A stretch of DNA of 64,000 nucleotides from Salipiger profundus (GCF_001969385.1 NZ_CP014796.1:2435501-2499500), one strand, 5' to 3'; positions 10,849 through 23,566 are shown, counted from the first letter of the stretch. Notes: a model not told the origin generated them from the letters alone. Program-made: numbers and translations.

Positions 10849-11020
10849 TGCAGGTGCTTTGGTTCCCGCGAGTCACCTCGCGGGCTAAGAGGGAAGCCGG
10901 TGAAGATCCGGCACTGCCCCCGCAACTGTAAGTGGCAAGCCCCGGTCCGATCCACTGGTGTCAGCGCACACCGGGAAGGCGGACGACGGGGCGTTCGAGC
11001 CGCAAGTCAGGAGACCTGCC
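10849..11020 (+). ncRNA. Cobalamin riboswitch upstream of nrdHIEF
   Basis: Plus-strand cobalamin aptamer. The 5' side reads GCAGGTGCTTTGGTT with a CCCGCGAG/CTCGCGGG stem, followed by TAAGAGGGAA, the B12-box GCACTGCCCCCGCAACTGTA, and the closing CAAGTCAGGAGACCTGCC at 11003-11020. It lies 113 nt before nrdH with no intervening gene, so it should switch off the B12-independent ribonucleotide reductase when cobalamin is present. A TTGACA at 10820-10825 may be the promoter -35, but no convincing -10 follows at the right spacing. Confidence 0.92.
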
Positions 11021-11133
11021 AGGGCATGAACGACGACCGCGGCGGAGGGCCCGGGCGCGTGGTGCGGCCTCACATGCGGGCTGTTCCCGTGTCCCTTCCG
11101 CCCGGAGACAAGAGACCGGCAAAGGGACAGAAC

Positions 11134-11355
11134 ATGAGCGTCACCGTCTACTCCAAACCCGCCTGCGTGCAGTGCACCGCGACCACCCGTGCGCTCGAGG
11201 CGCGCGGCATCGACTTCGACCTGATCGACCTGACCGAGGATGCGCAGGCGATGGAGATGGTCCAGGGACTGGGCTACCGTCAGGCCCCGGTCGTCGTGGC
11301 CGGCGAGGCACACTGGGCGGGCTTCCGTCCCGACATGATCAGCCAGCTGGGCTGA
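11134..11355 (+). CDS. nrdH: Glutaredoxin-like protein NrdH
   Basis: Small redox protein (73 residues) that reduces the class Ib ribonucleotide reductase NrdE. It has a thioredoxin fold with the redox motif CVQC at residues 11-14, in YSKPACVQCTATTRAL, and the cis-Pro segment RQAPVVV. The C-terminal GFRPDMISQL matches NrdH rather than ordinary glutaredoxins. First gene of nrdHIEF, following the cobalamin riboswitch; the nrdI start comes 17 bp after its stop. Confidence 0.93.
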   Translation: MSVTVYSKPACVQCTATTRALEARGIDFDLIDLTEDAQAMEMVQGLGYRQAPVVVAGEAHWAGFRPDMISQLG

Positions 11356-11372
11356 GCCGGGACCGCGCGCCG

Positions 11373-11770
11373 ATGCCGGGCCTTGCCTACTTCTCCAGCG
11401 GATCGGGCAACACCGCCCGTTTCGTCGCGCGGCTCGACCTGCCCGCGACGCGTCTGCCGCTGCGCAAGGACGCGGCGCCGCCGGTGATGACCGGGCCCTT
11501 CGTGCTCGTCTGCCCGACCTACGCCGACGGAGAGGGCCGCGGCGCCGTGGCGAAGCCGGTCATCCGGTTCCTGAACATCGAAGCCAACCGGACCCTGCTG
11601 CGCGGCGTGATCGCCGGCGGCAACCGGAACTTCGGCGACACCTTCGCGATGGCCGGCAAGGTCATCGCGGCCAAATGCAACGTGCCCGTGCTCTATCGCT
11701 TCGAGCTCGCGGGGACAGACACCGACATCGCCCGCGTTCGCGCCGGGCTTGAAACCTTCTGGGAAAACAG

Positions 11771-11789
<19 letters not shown>
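11373..11789 (+). CDS. nrdI: Flavodoxin-like protein NrdI
   Basis: 138-residue flavodoxin that activates the dimanganese-tyrosyl radical cofactor of NrdF. The FMN phosphate-binding loop is [12 protein letters not shown] at residues 6-17, followed by [17 protein letters not shown] and the second flavin loop [17 protein letters not shown], all characteristic of NrdI. The end overlaps the start of nrdE by 19 bp, implying coupled translation. Its presence marks the enzyme as class Ib, able to work with manganese. Confidence 0.93.
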
Positions 11790-14996
<3,207 letters not shown>

Positions 14997-15026
14997 ACTC
15001 CGCTTCGCACGGTGTTCTTCCTGCTG

Positions 15027-15052
15027 CCGTCGGCCGTGATTGCGGCCGGCGG
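15027..15052 (+). terminator. GC-rich hairpin after nrdF
   Basis: CCGTCGGCCG and CGGCCGGCGG pair over 10 bp with one G-U, around a TGATTG loop, 31 bp after the nrdF stop. No U-tract follows, so it is a plausible rather than certain end of the nrd operon. Confidence 0.4.
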
Positions 15053-15583
15053 AGTTGGCCTCCGTGGACCATGCGTCAATACAGGATCCGGCGGGCGGCG
15101 CCCCCGGTCCGGCTCGTTCGGCCGGCGGTGCGGTTATCCGTCGGAGTGCGAGGGGGCGCGCCCCGGGACGCTCCCTCCCCATGGCTTTGGGGCTGGGCAT
15201 CTCGCCGGGCGACGCAACCTGTGGTGGTGATTGCTCACCGCAGGGCGCGGTCAGGGTGCATACTGTCCGCCTTCTGACACAGGCGGTGAGATTTGTCTTT
15301 TGAAATCATTCAAATAGCACCCTTTCGCCATGATCTCGCCACGGCGTCCTACCCCTATGTATAGCTAGGTTCTCCGATCGTGGAGCCGGGGAGGACATCA
15401 GGTCAGTCCCGGTCTCCATAGGCGAAGGCAGCTACCCCTGGGCGGGTCTGCCAAGCTGGTTCGGCGAGCGCTACTTAGAGCAGGACAAATGACAGGACAC
15501 CGGATGCGCGCAGAACGCCGCATCTTCCCGGATCCGGTCAGCGCATCGATGCTGGCCGACCCCGCAGAACGTGGAGTGTAACG
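15053..15583. other. 531-bp gap with no recognised gene
   Basis: I see no convincing protein on either strand. Around 15290-15370 the composition becomes AT-richer than the surroundings and includes an inverted repeat TTTGAA-ATCA-TTCAAA (15299-15314) and a TATAGCTAGG stretch (15359-15368). Several short stems follow up to about 15480. This could be a promoter region plus an untranslated RNA, but it matches none of the standard RNAs I know (6S, tmRNA, RNase P, SRP). Confidence 0.5.
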
Positions 15584-15715
15584 ATGTACAAGAGTGAAAT
15601 CGAATTCGAGCGCAACAAGAATGCCCGCGCCTGGCGTCGTGCGCAGATGCTTGAAATCGCGGTCGGCCTCGTGGTCTGCGTGTGGGTCCTCAGCAAGTTC
15701 AGCATGGCGATCTGA
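15584..15715 (+). CDS. Small single-pass membrane protein (43 residues)
   Basis: The frame reads MYKSEIEFERNKNARAWRRA and then a hydrophobic helix QMLEIAVGLVVCVWVLSKFS before the stop. The charged N-terminal half and single transmembrane segment are typical of real small membrane proteins. A GGAG lies 8 bp before the ATG, and a GC-rich hairpin follows the stop by 13 bp (15729-15748), as expected for a one-gene transcript. No family recognised. Confidence 0.5.
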   Translation: MYKSEIEFERNKNARAWRRAQMLEIAVGLVVCVWVLSKFSMAI

Positions 15716-15728
15716 GACGAAAGGCCAG

Positions 15729-15748
15729 GCGCCCCCTGCGGGGCGCCG
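15729..15748 (+). terminator. Hairpin after the 43-residue gene
   Basis: GGCGCCCC and GGGGCGCC form a perfect 8-bp stem around CTGC. There is no U-tract. It supports transcription ending after the small gene. Confidence 0.4.
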
Positions 15749-16136
15749 CCGGGTCCCGCGTGTTTCGAGGGGTGACAGCATTTTCGCACCGCCGACCACG
15801 CGGAGACATTTCCGGGCGAAGCGAACGCTGACGTGGGGCCGGGCGCCCCGGCCTCGATCGGATGGAACCACCTGATCGCATTCATGATCGAACGCCCGCC
15901 TCCGGGCCGGCCCTCGGAAGAACGTCCCACGACTTTGAAGCTCGGCACCGAGCGTGATGGTCTGCCACGGCAAGTGCGGTCGCCCGCGAACCGGCGTGCC
16001 GAAAATATCCGGCAGCGGTCCGGGCAAATGTGACCCTGGAACGGCTCGCCCCCTGAAGCGGCCGGAAACCGACATCCCCGGCTGGTTGCCGCAGCTCGGA
16101 ACACCTATATGCGACCGGACAACCCGGGAGCGCGAA
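15749..16136. other. 388-bp gap upstream of the ygiC-like gene
   Basis: No protein or RNA gene recognised. The downstream glutathionylspermidine-synthase-like frame stays open back to 15954, but those residues (Pro/Gly/Arg-rich) do not look like the family. The gap probably holds the promoter of that gene. Confidence 0.5.
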
Positions 16137-17351
16137 GTGCAGAAGATCACCCTGACCGAACGTCCGCATTGGCGGGACCATGCCAAGGAGGTGGGCTTCA
16201 CCTTCGCCGACATGCACGGCGAGCCTTACTGGGACGAGACCTCGGCCTATGCGTTCTCGCTCGAGGAGATCGAGACCGCGCTGGAAGATCCGGCGACGGA
16301 ATTGCATGAGATGTGCCGGGAGGCGGTCGCGAAGATCGTCGCAAGTGAAGAGCTGATGGAGCGGCTCGCGATCCCCGAGGCGCATCGCGACCTTGTCGCC
16401 GAGAGCTGGCGCCAGGGCGATCCCGAGATCTACGGGCGGTTCGATTTCGCCTACGACGGGGCGTCGCCGGCCAAGCTGCTCGAATACAACGCCGACACGC
16501 CGACCTCGCTCTACGAGAGCGCCGCCTTCCAGTGGCAGTGGCTCGAGGATCAGCTTGCGGCCGGCGTGCTGCCCGAGGGCTCGGACCAGTTCAACGGCAT
16601 CCACGAAGCGCTGGTCGCGCGGTTCGGCGAGCTCTTCGAGCAGGACAGCGACCTGCATTTCACCGCCGTCGGCGGCAACCCTGAAGACTACGGCACCGTC
16701 GAGGCCATGGGCTGGGCCGCGCGCGAGGCGGGGCTCGGCGCGCATTATTGCGATCTCGACAAGATCGGGCTCAGCGAAGAGGGCCAGTTTCTCGATGACG
16801 AGGACCGCCGGATCGCGGTGCTGTTCAAGCTCTACCCCTGGGAGGACCTGCTGCGCGACGACTACGCCGCGCATATCGCGGGCTCCGGCTGCCTGTTCCT
16901 CGAACCGGCGTGGAAGGCGCTTCTGTCGAACAAGGGCATGCTGCCGGTGCTCTGGCAGATGTTCGAGGGGCATCCGAACCTCCTTCCGGCGTTCTTCGAG
17001 GCGGACCTCGCGGAGGCCCGCGCTGGGCGCGGTCCGCAGGCCGCCGCCTTCGGTCGTGCCGAGGCACGGCTCGAGGCGGGCCACGTGCTGAAGCCGATCC
17101 TGTCGCGAGAGGGGGCTTCGGTCTCGATCCACGAAGCGGGGCGCTTGGTCGAGCAGTCGAAGAACACCGACTATGCCGAGCATCCGCGCGTTCTGCAGGC
17201 CTATGCGCCGTTGCCGGAGTTCGACGGCTTCCGTCCGGTCATCGGGGCCTGGATCGTCGGCCGGACCTGCGCCGGGATCGGCATCCGCGAGGACCGGTCG
17301 CGGATCACGCAGGATTTGTCCCGGTTCAAACCTCACTATATCACGGCCTGA
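16137..17351 (+). CDS. Glutathionylspermidine synthase-like ATP-grasp protein (YgiC/YjfC family)
   Basis: ATP-grasp ligase-like protein of 404 residues. YgiC relatives resemble the synthetase domain of glutathionylspermidine synthase but lack the amidase domain; their substrate is not established. Family blocks are TERPHWRDHAKEVGFTFADM at the N-terminus, GEPYWDETSAYAFSLEEIE, KLLEYNADTPTSLYES, the ATP-binding YPWEDLLRDDY, LEPAWKALLSNKGMLPVLW, and a C-terminal GIREDRSRIT. The start is a GTG at 16137 with GGGAG upstream, because the upstream extension has no family resemblance. It is followed after 40 bp by a ygiB-like lipoprotein, the same pair as in enterobacteria. Confidence 0.85.
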   Translation: MQKITLTERPHWRDHAKEVGFTFADMHGEPYWDETSAYAFSLEEIETALEDPATELHEMCREAVAKIVASEELMERLAIPEAHRDLVAESWRQGDPEIYGRFDFAYDGASPAKLLEYNADTPTSLYESAAFQWQWLEDQLAAGVLPEGSDQFNGIHEALVARFGELFEQDSDLHFTAVGGNPEDYGTVEAMGWAAREAGLGAHYCDLDKIGLSEEGQFLDDEDRRIAVLFKLYPWEDLLRDDYAAHIAGSGCLFLEPAWKALLSNKGMLPVLWQMFEGHPNLLPAFFEADLAEARAGRGPQAAAFGRAEARLEAGHVLKPILSREGASVSIHEAGRLVEQSKNTDYAEHPRVLQAYAPLPEFDGFRPVIGAWIVGRTCAGIGIREDRSRITQDLSRFKPHYITA

Positions 17352-17391
17352 TGCGCAGCCGCCGGAGAGGGTGGCAGAAGGAAGGACAGAG

Positions 17392-17973
17392 ATGACGAAA
17401 CGCTCGAAACATGTTGCCATCGCGATTGTCGGCGCGGCGGCTTTCACCCTCGCGGGTTGCCGCGAGGAACAGGTCGATGCGACGGCGTTCCCCGACCTGC
17501 AGAGCTGTCTCGACCAGTCGGTGGCCGGCGGGATGTTCTCGCGGGAGGATTGCGAAACCGCCTTTTCCGATGCGCAGGAACTGCACGTGGAGGCCGCGCC
17601 GCGCTACGACAGCCTCGCCGTCTGCGAGGAGCAGCATGGCGAGGGGGCCTGCGGGACGGAAGCCGCTGCCGCTTCGGGCGGCTCGGGCAGCATCTTCATG
17701 CCGTTACTCGCAGGTTACCTGATGGGCAACATGATGAGCGGCCGGTCGGGCATGGCGGCGGCGCAGCCGCTCTACAAGACCTCCGACGGGCGCTTCACGA
17801 ACGCCGCGCGCTCCAGCACGTTTTCCGGCAACTCGGGCTCGACGAAGATGAGCACCTCGCAGTTCGTCCGGCCTGCGTCGACCGTGGGCAAGGCGCCGAT
17901 GACGCGCGCGACCGCGACATCGCGTGGCGGCTTCGGCAGCACCGGGGCAGGGCGGACCGGTTTCGGCGGCTAG
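17392..17973 (+). CDS. YgiB-like lipoprotein (DUF1190)
   Basis: 193-residue exported lipoprotein. The signal peptide ends in the lipobox LAGC (Cys at residue 23), so the protein should be anchored in a membrane, most likely the outer membrane. Four further Cys occur within the next ~80 residues. The middle has the DUF1190 hallmark IFMPLLAGYLMGNMMSGRSG, and the C-terminal third is Ser/Thr/Gly-rich and probably disordered. It forms a two-gene unit with the upstream ATP-grasp gene. Function unknown; the conserved pairing suggests that the cytoplasmic ligase and the envelope protein act together. Confidence 0.8.
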   Translation: MTKRSKHVAIAIVGAAAFTLAGCREEQVDATAFPDLQSCLDQSVAGGMFSREDCETAFSDAQELHVEAAPRYDSLAVCEEQHGEGACGTEAAAASGGSGSIFMPLLAGYLMGNMMSGRSGMAAAQPLYKTSDGRFTNAARSSTFSGNSGSTKMSTSQFVRPASTVGKAPMTRATATSRGGFGSTGAGRTGFGG

Positions 17974-18165
17974 TCGAGAGCGGGGGCCGTCGATTCCGAC
18001 GCAAGATTGCGGAGATTGCGGTTGGCGCCGCCGCCTTCCTTCCGGACGGCTTCTCAGGTGACGGCAACGGTGGGCCCGAACGGGGGATCAACCGCCCAGG
18101 TCACATGCGGCGTCAGGCGCTACGGCCGGCAGGTTTGGGCCGCGTAGCAAGGCAAGATATCAGAC

Positions 18166-18193
18166 GGGCGGCCCTTTCCTAAAAGAGCCGCCC
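18166..18193. terminator. Inverted repeat between ygiB-like gene and the small minus-strand gene
   Basis: GGGCGGC (18166-18172) and GCCGCCC (18187-18193) surround a 14-nt centre that itself contains CTTT/AAAG. It lies between convergent genes and probably ends transcription from one or both sides. Confidence 0.45.
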
Positions 18194-18255
18194 GGATCTG
18201 GAGCGCGTGGACGTATCGTCGCCACGGTCTTGAAAGTCAGTCTTCGGATGGGTCG

Positions 18256-18459
18256 TCAGTGGCAACTGGCCCATGTCCTGACAGGGGGCTGGTCACGTAG
18301 CTGAAGGCGATCGATCAGCGCCTGCTGGGCTTCGATGATCGCGGCCGCCTCGTGACGCTCGGCAAGAATCTGGTTGAAGTCGATCTGCGAGGTGCGCCCG
18401 CCGTCCCGGGAAACAGAGGGCAGTTTTTCGGAGCGCAGGCGGTTCAAGATGTCTTCCAT
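18256..18459 (-). CDS. Small hypothetical protein (67 residues)
   Basis: MEDILNRLRSEKLPS starts a mostly helical protein with a likely short coiled coil in ILAERHEAAAIIEAQQALID and a polar C-terminus. No signal peptide, membrane segment or known domain. An AGGGACC ribosome-binding site precedes the ATG. Amino-acid composition is ordinary rather than the Arg/Pro/Ala-rich pattern of spurious frames here. Upstream is a 461-bp gap with candidate regulatory sites. Confidence 0.5.
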   Translation of the reverse strand: MEDILNRLRSEKLPSVSRDGGRTSQIDFNQILAERHEAAAIIEAQQALIDRLQLRDQPPVRTWASCH

Positions 18460-18619
18460 TCTTAGGTCCCTGTTCGAGTAAATCTCAGGGTCAGCAACCT
18501 CGCGGTACCGACCCGGGTATTCGTTACGTGTCCGGTGTCTTGCCAGTCTATTTGTAGCCCCGAGGTCATGCCCGGACGAGCAGACAAAGGGAGCGCAGAG
18601 GTGCCAAGCGGATTAGCCC

Positions 18620-18637
18620 CCTATCCGAACGGATAGG
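18620..18637. promoter_or_regulatory. Lux-box-like dyad
   Basis: CCTATCCGAACGGATAGG has perfect 8-bp arms around AA. Length and layout resemble LuxR-type quorum-sensing boxes, but any dimeric regulator could bind it. It lies 161 bp before the minus-strand gene and 284 bp before the plus-strand gene. Confidence 0.4.
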
Positions 18638-18692
18638 TTCTTGCCGCCCTGGCGCCCCTGAAAAGCGCCTGTGCCATCCTTCTGTTTAGAAA

Positions 18693-18708
18693 GTTAACCC
18701 AATCCTAA
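18693..18708 (-). promoter_or_regulatory. CtrA-box-like site
   Basis: On the minus strand it reads TTAG-N7-TTAAC, one mismatch from the CtrA full site TTAA-N7-TTAAC. It falls in the same gap as the lux-like dyad. Single-site matches occur by chance, so this is tentative. Confidence 0.3.
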
Positions 18709-18920
18709 TGCGCTGAGGAAAAAAATGCGCAGACGAGTCGGGGCAAGGCCGAGCCTTCTCTGGAAGGGCGCGAGGCATCACGTGCGGCGGGCCTGCTGTC
18801 GAGCCAATGCTGAGCCGGCGCGGCTCGCGACGCTTTGATCCAGCGCAATGCCGGGGCCACGCGGAAGCCTAACATGCGCCTTCCGCCGGAGTTGCGGCGG
18901 CACAGGAAAGGGGCCCTCCG

Positions 18921-19511
18921 ATGACTTCCCGGATCGAGCAGATCCTCGCCCGTATCGACGCGCTTCACGACGAACTCGAGGCAGCCATTGCCGAGCGCCG
19001 CGCGCAGTTCCGCTACCGGCTCGAGCGTAACAGTGTCCGCTTCGAGGCCGAGGCCAAACGCCGGCACCGCGCCCTGCGGGTCCGGCTCGGCACCTTCCTC
19101 GCGCGGGCCAACCCTTGGCATGTCGCGACCGCGCCGCTGATCTATTCGCTGATCTTCCCGTTCGCGCTGCTGGATCTCTTCGTGAGTGTCTACCAGGCGG
19201 TCTGCTTCCGCGCCTACGGCATCCCGCGCGTGAAGCGCAGGGATCACATTCGGATCGACCGGCAGCATCTGGCGTATCTCAATGCGCTTCAGAAACTGAA
19301 CTGTGTCTACTGCGGCTATTGCAACGGGCTGCTGTCCTACGTGACCGAGATCGCCTCGCGGACGGAAGCGTTCTGGTGCCCGATCAAGCATGCGGCGCGG
19401 GTTGCGCAGCCGCATCGGCGCTATCCGGAATTCATGGACTACGGCGATGCCGAAGGCTTCGACAGCGGCCTTGCACGATCGCGCGAGGCGGTCACCCGCG
19501 ACGATGCATGA
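18921..19511 (+). CDS. Conserved membrane-associated protein with Cys motif
   Basis: 196 residues. The N-terminal ~55 residues are highly charged and helical, probably a coiled coil. One hydrophobic segment follows (ATAPLIYSLIFPFALLDLFV, residues ~73-92). Then a conserved soluble part has KLNCVYCGYCNGLLSYVTEI, with three Cys in a CxxCxxC array, and FWCPIKHA with a fourth. I recall such proteins as conserved hypotheticals in proteobacteria, with no function I can name. The four Cys could bind a metal or an iron-sulfur cluster at the membrane face. GGAAAGG precedes the ATG. Confidence 0.75.
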   Translation: MTSRIEQILARIDALHDELEAAIAERRAQFRYRLERNSVRFEAEAKRRHRALRVRLGTFLARANPWHVATAPLIYSLIFPFALLDLFVSVYQAVCFRAYGIPRVKRRDHIRIDRQHLAYLNALQKLNCVYCGYCNGLLSYVTEIASRTEAFWCPIKHAARVAQPHRRYPEFMDYGDAEGFDSGLARSREAVTRDDA

Positions 19512-21218
<1,707 letters not shown>

Positions 21219-21248
21219 TCGGCGGCCCGGGGTAACGAAGGCCTTGGC

Positions 21249-21269
21249 GGGTGGGCAGATTGCCCACCC
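21249..21269. terminator. Strong hairpin between convergent CoA-transferase gene and hisB
   Basis: GGGTGGGCA and TGCCCACCC pair perfectly over 9 bp around GAT, followed by TACG. It lies between two convergent stops, the place for a bidirectional terminator. There is no clear U-tract. Confidence 0.6.
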
Positions 21270-21327
21270 TACGTGACGGGGTCGCTTGGCAGGGGTCGTG
21301 ACCTGCCACCGACCGAACGGTCGCCGC

Positions 21328-21915
21328 TCAGAGTGCGCCCTTGGTCGAGGGGATCGCGTCGCTCTTGCGGGGGTCGGGCTCGACCGCCTCGCGCAGGGCG
21401 CGGGCGACCGACTTGAACGCCGCCTCGGTGATGTGGTGCGAGTTCAGCCCGTGCAGCGCATCGATGTGCAGGGTGATGCCGCCATGGGTCGACAGCGCCT
21501 GGAAGAACTCGCGCACCAGCTCGCAATCGAAGGTGCCGATCTTCTCCGACGGCAGATCGACGTTCCACACGAGGTAGGGCCGGGCCGAGAGGTCCAGCGC
21601 GCTGCGCACCAGCGCATCGTCCATCGGCAGCAGGCAGGCGCCGTAGCGGCGGATGCCGCGCTTGTCGCCGAGCGCCTCGACCAGAGCCTGGCCGAGGGCG
21701 ATGCCGGTGTCCTCGACGGTGTGGTGGTCGTCGATGTGGTAGTCGCCCTTGGCGCGCACGGTCATGTCGATGAGCGAATGCCGCGACAGCTGGTCCAGCA
21801 TGTGGTCGAAGAACCCCACGCCGGTCTGGATGTCGTAGGTGCCGGTGCCGTCGAGGTCGATGCTCACCTCGATCGAGGTCTCGGACGTGCTGCGGGTGAC
21901 GCTGGCCTTGCGCAT
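21328..21915 (-). CDS. hisB: Imidazoleglycerol-phosphate dehydratase
   Basis: Sixth step of histidine synthesis, conversion of imidazoleglycerol phosphate to imidazoleacetol phosphate. The 195-residue length is that of the monofunctional enzyme. Metal-binding His clusters are present: [33 protein letters not shown], and the C-terminal [25 protein letters not shown]. It stands alone here; hisE and hisF lie 37 kb away in the same window. A good promoter is visible just upstream (21945-21973). Confidence 0.95.
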   Translation of the reverse strand: MRKASVTRSTSETSIEVSIDLDGTGTYDIQTGVGFFDHMLDQLSRHSLIDMTVRAKGDYHIDDHHTVEDTGIALGQALVEALGDKRGIRRYGACLLPMDDALVRSALDLSARPYLVWNVDLPSEKIGTFDCELVREFFQALSTHGGITLHIDALHGLNSHHITEAAFKSVARALREAVEPDPRKSDAIPSTKGAL

Positions 21916-21944
21916 GTTGGGCTCTCCTCGGGCTGTCGCGGGCG

Positions 21945-21973
21945 CTTATAGGCAGGCGCGCGGCCAAGGCCAA
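21945..21973 (-). promoter_or_regulatory. Probable hisB promoter
   Basis: On the minus strand TTGGCC and TATAAG are separated by exactly 17 bp, matching the housekeeping sigma factor pattern. Transcription would begin about 23 bp before the hisB ATG. Confidence 0.5.
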
Positions 21974-22040
21974 GCACCGTCGCGCGCTCTCTTGTGCGGG
22001 CGTGGCGTCTGTGCCAGCTTGCCGCCCGAAGGAGACCGCC

Positions 22041-22280
22041 ATGACCACCTGCGTTTTCGTCCAGATCCGTTGCACGCCCGGCACCACCTACAAGGTGGCC
22101 GAGGACATCGCGCTCAAGGAAATCCATTCCGAACTCTACTCGACCTCGGGGGAATGGGATCTTCTCGTCAAGCTCTACATCCCCGACGATGCCGACATCG
22201 GGCATTACATCAACGAGAACCTCGCCGACGTGAAGCACATCGAGCGGACGCTGACGACGCTGACCTTCAAGGCATTCTGA
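22041..22280 (+). CDS. Stand-alone Lrp/AsnC ligand-binding (RAM) domain protein
   Basis: 79 residues comprising only the effector-binding alpha/beta domain of Lrp-type regulators, without the DNA-binding domain (MTTCVFVQIRCTPGTTYKVA at the start, then SGEWDLLVKLYIPDDADIG). Such single-domain proteins form decamers and bind small molecules; they may modulate full-length Lrp proteins, of which one is encoded at 53742-54179. The start is supported by AAGGAG 6 nt upstream. It faces the malonyl-CoA decarboxylase gene 17 bp away. Confidence 0.88.
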   Translation: MTTCVFVQIRCTPGTTYKVAEDIALKEIHSELYSTSGEWDLLVKLYIPDDADIGHYINENLADVKHIERTLTTLTFKAF

Positions 22281-22297
22281 GCGCCGCCGGTGCCGCC

Positions 22298-23566
22298 TCA
22301 GGCCGAGGCGGGCGCCGGGGCAGGGGCGCGCTTGTCGCGGGCCGAGGCCAGCGATTTCACCCCCTGCGCAGCGGTGATCTCATGCGTCTCGGCGTAGCGG
22401 TCGTGGAATTTCTCGACCCGTCCGAGATCGTAGAGGTAGTTCACCATCACGCCCCCAGATTGGGTCAACCCGTTCTCGGACACATCCGCATCGGCGTGCA
22501 CCGCCTGCAGCATCGCGCCGTTGCCGAGATGGAAGCGGGCGACCGGATCGACCGGCTGGCCGTCCGGGCGCTTGGCGTTGAGCAGGTAGTGCGCTGCGAG
22601 CGACGACATGGCCTTGCGGTCCGAAGCGTCCCAGGCGATGCCCTCGCGGTCGAGCCATCGCACGAGGCCCGGCACGGGCGACAGGGTGACGAAGGTCTTC
22701 AGCCCCGGCAGCTCGGCGGACAGGTCCGAGGCGACCTGCTTGATCAGCGAGTTGCCGAAGGAGATCCCCGCAAGACCCGGCTGGCAGTTTGAGATCGAGT
22801 AGAACACCGCCGTGTCGGCCTCGTCGGCGTCGAGCGGTGCGCGGTCTTCGGCCAGCAGCGCCTGGATCGAGCCGGGAATGCCCTTGGTCAGGGCGACCTC
22901 GACGAAGATCAGCGGCTCATCGGGCATGGCCGGGTGAAAGAACGCGAAGCAGCGGCGGTCTTCGGGCTTCAGGCGCCGCCGCAGGTCGCTCCAGCTGGTG
23001 ATCGCGTGCACCGCCTCGTAGGCGATGATCTTCTCGAGGATATGCGCGGGGCTTTCCCAGCTGATCGGGCGCAGCACCAGAAAGCCGCGGTTGAACCACG
23101 ATCGCAGCAGGTTGCGGAAGTCGAGATCGAGGGCCTGCAGCGCAGGCTCGTCGCGGCCCATGCGGCGCAGGTCGGCGCGCATCTGCACCAGCCGCTCGGT
23201 GCCGCCGGGCACGTTGTTCAGGCGCCGGATCAGCTCCTGCCGGGGCGGCTCGGAGGCGGCGATGAAGGCGCGGTAGGTTGTGCCCGAGGGGTCGGCCTCG
23301 TAGCGCCCGAGCGCCTCGCGCAGGGCGCCCGCGTCGAGGTCGCAGGCCTCCGCCACGTGGCGGAAGAAGCCGAGGCGGGTGTCGTCGTCCATCTCGGCGT
23401 AGCGCTGCAGGATGCGGCGGGCGAGCGCGATTGCAGCGGTCTCGGAGGTGGCCGCCATGAGGTCCGCGATCAGCGCCTCGGTGCTGCGCGGGTCACGGCG
23501 CAGGATCGGCCCGATACGGGCGCGGCGTTCGAAGACGGTCGAGAGCAGGTCCGCGAGCAGGGTCAT
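22298..23566 (-). CDS. Malonyl-CoA decarboxylase
   Basis: Converts malonyl-CoA to acetyl-CoA and CO2, usually as part of malonate use or to remove malonyl-CoA. The 422-residue protein has the N-terminal helical domain (MTLLADLLSTVFERRARIGP) and the GNAT-like catalytic domain with CFAFFHPAMPDEPLIFVEVA, FYSISNCQPGLAGISFGN (catalytic Ser region) and the catalytic His region AHYLLNAKRPDG...VARFHLGNGA. The ATG at 23566 was chosen because the residues before it, though in frame to 23800, are unlike the family. No malonate transporter or malonyl-CoA synthetase gene lies next to it here. Confidence 0.93.
   Translation of the reverse strand: MTLLADLLSTVFERRARIGPILRRDPRSTEALIADLMAATSETAAIALARRILQRYAEMDDDTRLGFFRHVAEACDLDAGALREALGRYEADPSGTTYRAFIAASEPPRQELIRRLNNVPGGTERLVQMRADLRRMGRDEPALQALDLDFRNLLRSWFNRGFLVLRPISWESPAHILEKIIAYEAVHAITSWSDLRRRLKPEDRRCFAFFHPAMPDEPLIFVEVALTKGIPGSIQALLAEDRAPLDADEADTAVFYSISNCQPGLAGISFGNSLIKQVASDLSAELPGLKTFVTLSPVPGLVRWLDREGIAWDASDRKAMSSLAAHYLLNAKRPDGQPVDPVARFHLGNGAMLQAVHADADVSENGLTQSGGVMVNYLYDLGRVEKFHDRYAETHEITAAQGVKSLASARDKRAPAPAPASA

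Larger units (their letters stand above)
18460..18920. other. 461-bp regulatory gap between divergent genes
   Basis: No gene seen. The gap contains an 18-bp lux-box-like dyad (18620-18637) and a CtrA-like site (18693-18708), described separately. The sequence around 18680-18725 is AT-richer than the flanks, which suits a promoter. Genes point away on both sides. Confidence 0.55.

Noticed and set aside
10820..10849. TTGACA followed by CAACAT as a promoter for the nrd riboswitch
   Set aside because: The -35 is perfect, but the implied start site would fall inside or at the edge of the aptamer and the -10 is poor, so I mention it only in the riboswitch entry.
15360..15480. Resemblance of CAGGTCAG and GAAGGCAGC segments to the SRP RNA apical loop
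   Set aside because: The GGUCCGGAAGGAAGCAGCC core is not present in order, so this is not an SRP RNA.
15398..16213. Minus-strand open frame across the gap upstream of the ygiC-like gene
   Set aside because: Arg/Gly/Pro/Ser-rich composition, no start signal, and no domain; it overlaps the plus-strand small gene.
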